NCBI GenBank assembly: GCA_900319365.1
Contig: ONOE01000006.1
Location: 1-64,000, forward strand
Reading direction: 5' to 3'
Length of the DNA: 64,000 nucleotides
Source: an uncultured bacterium
Lineage (GTDB): Bacteria; Cyanobacteriota; Vampirovibrionia; Gastranaerophilales; Gastranaerophilaceae
A program made the translations under genes and the position numbers. The notes below the pieces were generated by a model. That model saw only the letters and a list, made by a program, of their open reading frames with translations, ran no database searches and was not told the DNA's origin. This document shows positions 62,606 through 64,000 of this stretch, one piece after another. Every line of letters starts with the position of its first letter. Position 1 is the first letter of the stretch.

Positions 62606-62908
62606 ATGCAAAATATAAATAAACATCGCATACATTCTTTTTATCAGGCAATAAACCAATTCCAATCGGGTAAAAATAACAAATCCGCTTTTACATTGTC
62701 AGAATTACTAATAGCTTTAGGCGTAATAGCAATACTGACGGCAATATCCATGCCTATTATTAACAATTTATTGCCTGATCAAAATGTTGTTATGGCAAAA
62801 TTAAAAATAATACAACCTTATGAAAGCAGTATGCAAAAGCATGAAAAATTCAAAAGTATGCTCAAAAAAATCCTTCAGGAACTATGCGTGATTGTTTGCA
62901 AGAATTAA
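62606..62908 (+). CDS. Prepilin-like N-terminus (first part of a frameshifted gene)
   Basis: 100 residues. A 28-residue leader ends 'NNKSA', followed by the type IV pilin segment 'FTLSELLIALGVIAILTAI', with Phe at +1 and Glu at +5 (F29, E33). This matches a prepilin peptidase substrate with Ala instead of Gly at -1. After about residue 88 the frame loses sense: at an A7 tract (62864-62870) a shift of -1 continues into the 62884 frame as '...MLKKNPSGTMRDCLQ'. Either this is a broken gene, or slippage joins the two parts into a protein of about 348 residues. The start is leaderless. Confidence 0.6.
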   Translation: MQNINKHRIHSFYQAINQFQSGKNNKSAFTLSELLIALGVIAILTAISMPIINNLLPDQNVVMAKLKIIQPYESSMQKHEKFKSMLKKILQELCVIVCKN

Positions 62909-63651
62909 ATGCAAAATCTCTGGCAAAGTTAAGACAGGAAGAATTTGATATTCTAAATAAAATTGACGCTATGTCAAAAGAAACTGATACCAGTACCGCT
63001 AAACAGATACATGAATTTATTCTTACATCAAAAGAACAAATTACCGCAAACGAAAAAGGCAAAGTATTCAAACGAAAAAGATTTATAGTCGGGCTTGATA
63101 AAATATTAAAAAACAACTCCGACAGAGATTTTGCCGAAAAAGTACATGCGCAAGCCGATAAACTTCCAAAATCAAAAACAAAAACGGAAGCTTTTGTCGT
63201 AAAATATTCCAACGGTTATTCTTCCGATGAAATTACGGCAAGACTTTTAAAGCCGTCTATTGCCTCTATTGAACATATTACCCCCGCATTACGTGATGGC
63301 GGTTGCAATCTTGCAAACTTTATGACGGTTTCAAAAGATTGGAATGCAAGCAGAAGAAACAGGCCTTTAGCCCAATATATAAAAAGACACCCTGATATAC
63401 CCGAAAATACTAAACAGTATGCACAAGATATTATGGCTGCGATAAAAGATAATCGTCTGACAGGCTGCGATTGGTATCCTTATGTTTTAAAAGAAAAAAT
63501 CTTCAATGAATCCGAAGGAATTATTGACATTGATATTTCAAATTATCATATTGACAGAGATAGTGCGTTTAAAAATGCTCCCGCCGAAATAAAAAATATT
63601 TACAAAGATTTATTAACTAAAAATCAAAAAATCGCACAAAAAACCAATTAA
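62884..63651 (+). CDS. HNH-like (HNN) endonuclease-type protein, probably the second part of the pilin-like gene
   Basis: 255 residues from ATG 62884, overlapping the previous frame by 25 bases. The C-terminal half shows the HNH layout with final Asn: 'IEHITPALRDGGCNLANFMT' then 'VSKDWNASRRNRPLAQYI' (His, Asn, Asn). The first part is helical and lysine-rich. Only a weak AGGA lies 3 bases before the ATG. In this frame the codons upstream of the ATG (from 62869) stay open and read on from the prepilin part, so the ATG may be internal. The role of an HNH-type domain behind a pilin leader is unknown. Confidence 0.6.
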   Translation: MRDCLQELNAKSLAKLRQEEFDILNKIDAMSKETDTSTAKQIHEFILTSKEQITANEKGKVFKRKRFIVGLDKILKNNSDRDFAEKVHAQADKLPKSKTKTEAFVVKYSNGYSSDEITARLLKPSIASIEHITPALRDGGCNLANFMTVSKDWNASRRNRPLAQYIKRHPDIPENTKQYAQDIMAAIKDNRLTGCDWYPYVLKEKIFNESEGIIDIDISNYHIDRDSAFKNAPAEIKNIYKDLLTKNQKIAQKTN

Positions 63652-63714
63652 CCCGTTTCCTACTTCCCAAAACTTGAACTTTGTTGTATAATTCTTGTTA
63701 TACGAGGTGAAATT

Positions 63715-64000
63715 ATGGGTTATAAAGTATTATCAAAAAAAGAAATTTGTCCTAATCAATATGAAATGCAAATAGAGGCACCTTACGTTGTAAGAAATGC
63801 TAAAGCAGGACAATTTATTATATTCAGAGTAGAACAAGACGGCGAAAGAGTTCCTTTGACCGTTGCCGATGTTGACAAAGAAAAAGGTATTTTAACAATC
63901 GTATTTATGGCTGTCGGTTACACAACAAAAAAACTCGCAATGTTAAATGCGGGTGATGAGCTTGTTGATATCGTAGGACCTTTGGGCAAACCAACCGATA
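63715..64000 (+). CDS. NfnA-like ferredoxin-NADP reductase subunit, N-terminal part (truncated by window)
   Basis: Open from ATG 63715 to the window end, 95 residues visible. The opening 'YKVLSKKEICPNQYEMQIEA', 'VRNAKAGQFIIFRVEQDGERVPLT' (quoted as AGQFIIFRV, GERVPLT) and 'KKLAMLNAGDELVDIVGPLG' match the FAD-binding domain of NfnA/SudA-type subunits. These pair with a GltD-like subunit in NAD(P)H:ferredoxin transhydrogenation. CGAGGTG lies 5 bases before the ATG, and TATAAT at 63687-63692 is the probable -10. It fits the anaerobic, ferredoxin-based metabolism suggested by hydF. Confidence 0.85.
   Translation, partial: MGYKVLSKKEICPNQYEMQIEAPYVVRNAKAGQFIIFRVEQDGERVPLTVADVDKEKGILTIVFMAVGYTTKKLAMLNAGDELVDIVGPLGKPTD

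Overview
The window is about 64 kb of an AT-rich, gene-dense bacterial chromosome. It looks like an anaerobic, Gram-negative gut-type member of the non-photosynthetic cyanobacterial lineage (Melainabacteria / Gastranaerophilales-like). This placement is an inference. It rests on low GC, hydF (FeFe-hydrogenase maturation), a heptose-kinase-like gene next to a DUF4330 protein and an IctB/O-antigen-ligase-like membrane protein, a FliI-type ATPase, ThyX, and several small proteins with N-terminal 'NVxFxG' signatures. No rRNA, tRNA or CRISPR array was seen.

Layout. 1-0.5 kb: tail of an IS30-type transposase and a winged-helix protein. 0.7-8.6 kb: a two-motor UvrD-like helicase, a RecB-type Fe-S nuclease, polA, and an exported protein whose reading frame runs through a palindromic repeat. 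8.7-15.7 kb: rpsO, hydF, fba, holA-holB, plsY, and a CpaE/MinD-like ATPase with a small partner. 15.8-24.4 kb: a histidine kinase, dxr-ffh, an orphan protein, and dnaG-rpoD. 24.4-31.4 kb: GNAT-like proteins, a TPR-glycosyltransferase, rnhB, a WG-repeat exported protein, a lone FliI-like ATPase and an exported protein. 31.5-33.9 kb: an ArsR-type zinc/cadmium sensor divergent from a P1B-ATPase. 33.9-37.7 kb: a compact restriction-modification system, with a fused C5 plus N6-adenine methyltransferase and an HNH endonuclease. 37.8-40.1 kb: the AmmeMemoRadiSam genes. 40.1-43.1 kb: rpsE-rpmD-rplO-secY, detached from the rest of the spc operon. 43.2-48.3 kb: a 2-hydroxyacyl-CoA dehydratase-like protein, a nitrilase-family hydrolase, a HAD/XRE pair flanked by short repeats, panD, rpsU and ahcY. 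48.5-56 kb: a 1383-residue GH13-like protein and the envelope-sugar genes. 56-64 kb: small orphans, a degenerate HD-GYP protein, dtd-thyX, a DnaJ variant-queE pair, an XRE regulator, a pilin-like/HNH-like split gene, and the start of an NfnA-type ferredoxin-NADP reductase subunit.

The most striking genome-scale signal is in gene starts. At least a dozen genes on both strands (including dnaG, holA, arsR, the methyltransferase, both AmmeMemoRadiSam genes and the fliI-like gene) have no Shine-Dalgarno. Instead they carry a clean -10 box, often with an extended TGn, ending 6-7 bases before the ATG. Their mRNAs would then start at or next to the A of the start codon, so they are probably leaderless. 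Other genes have ordinary AGGAG-type sites, so two initiation modes appear to coexist. The best candidates for something undescribed are this architecture (above all the 21-bp divergent amrS/amrB intergenic region with one palindromic -10 box), the prepilin-leader plus HNH-like gene joined across an A7 tract, the single-chain AddAB-like helicase, and the fused methyltransferase/HNH restriction system.
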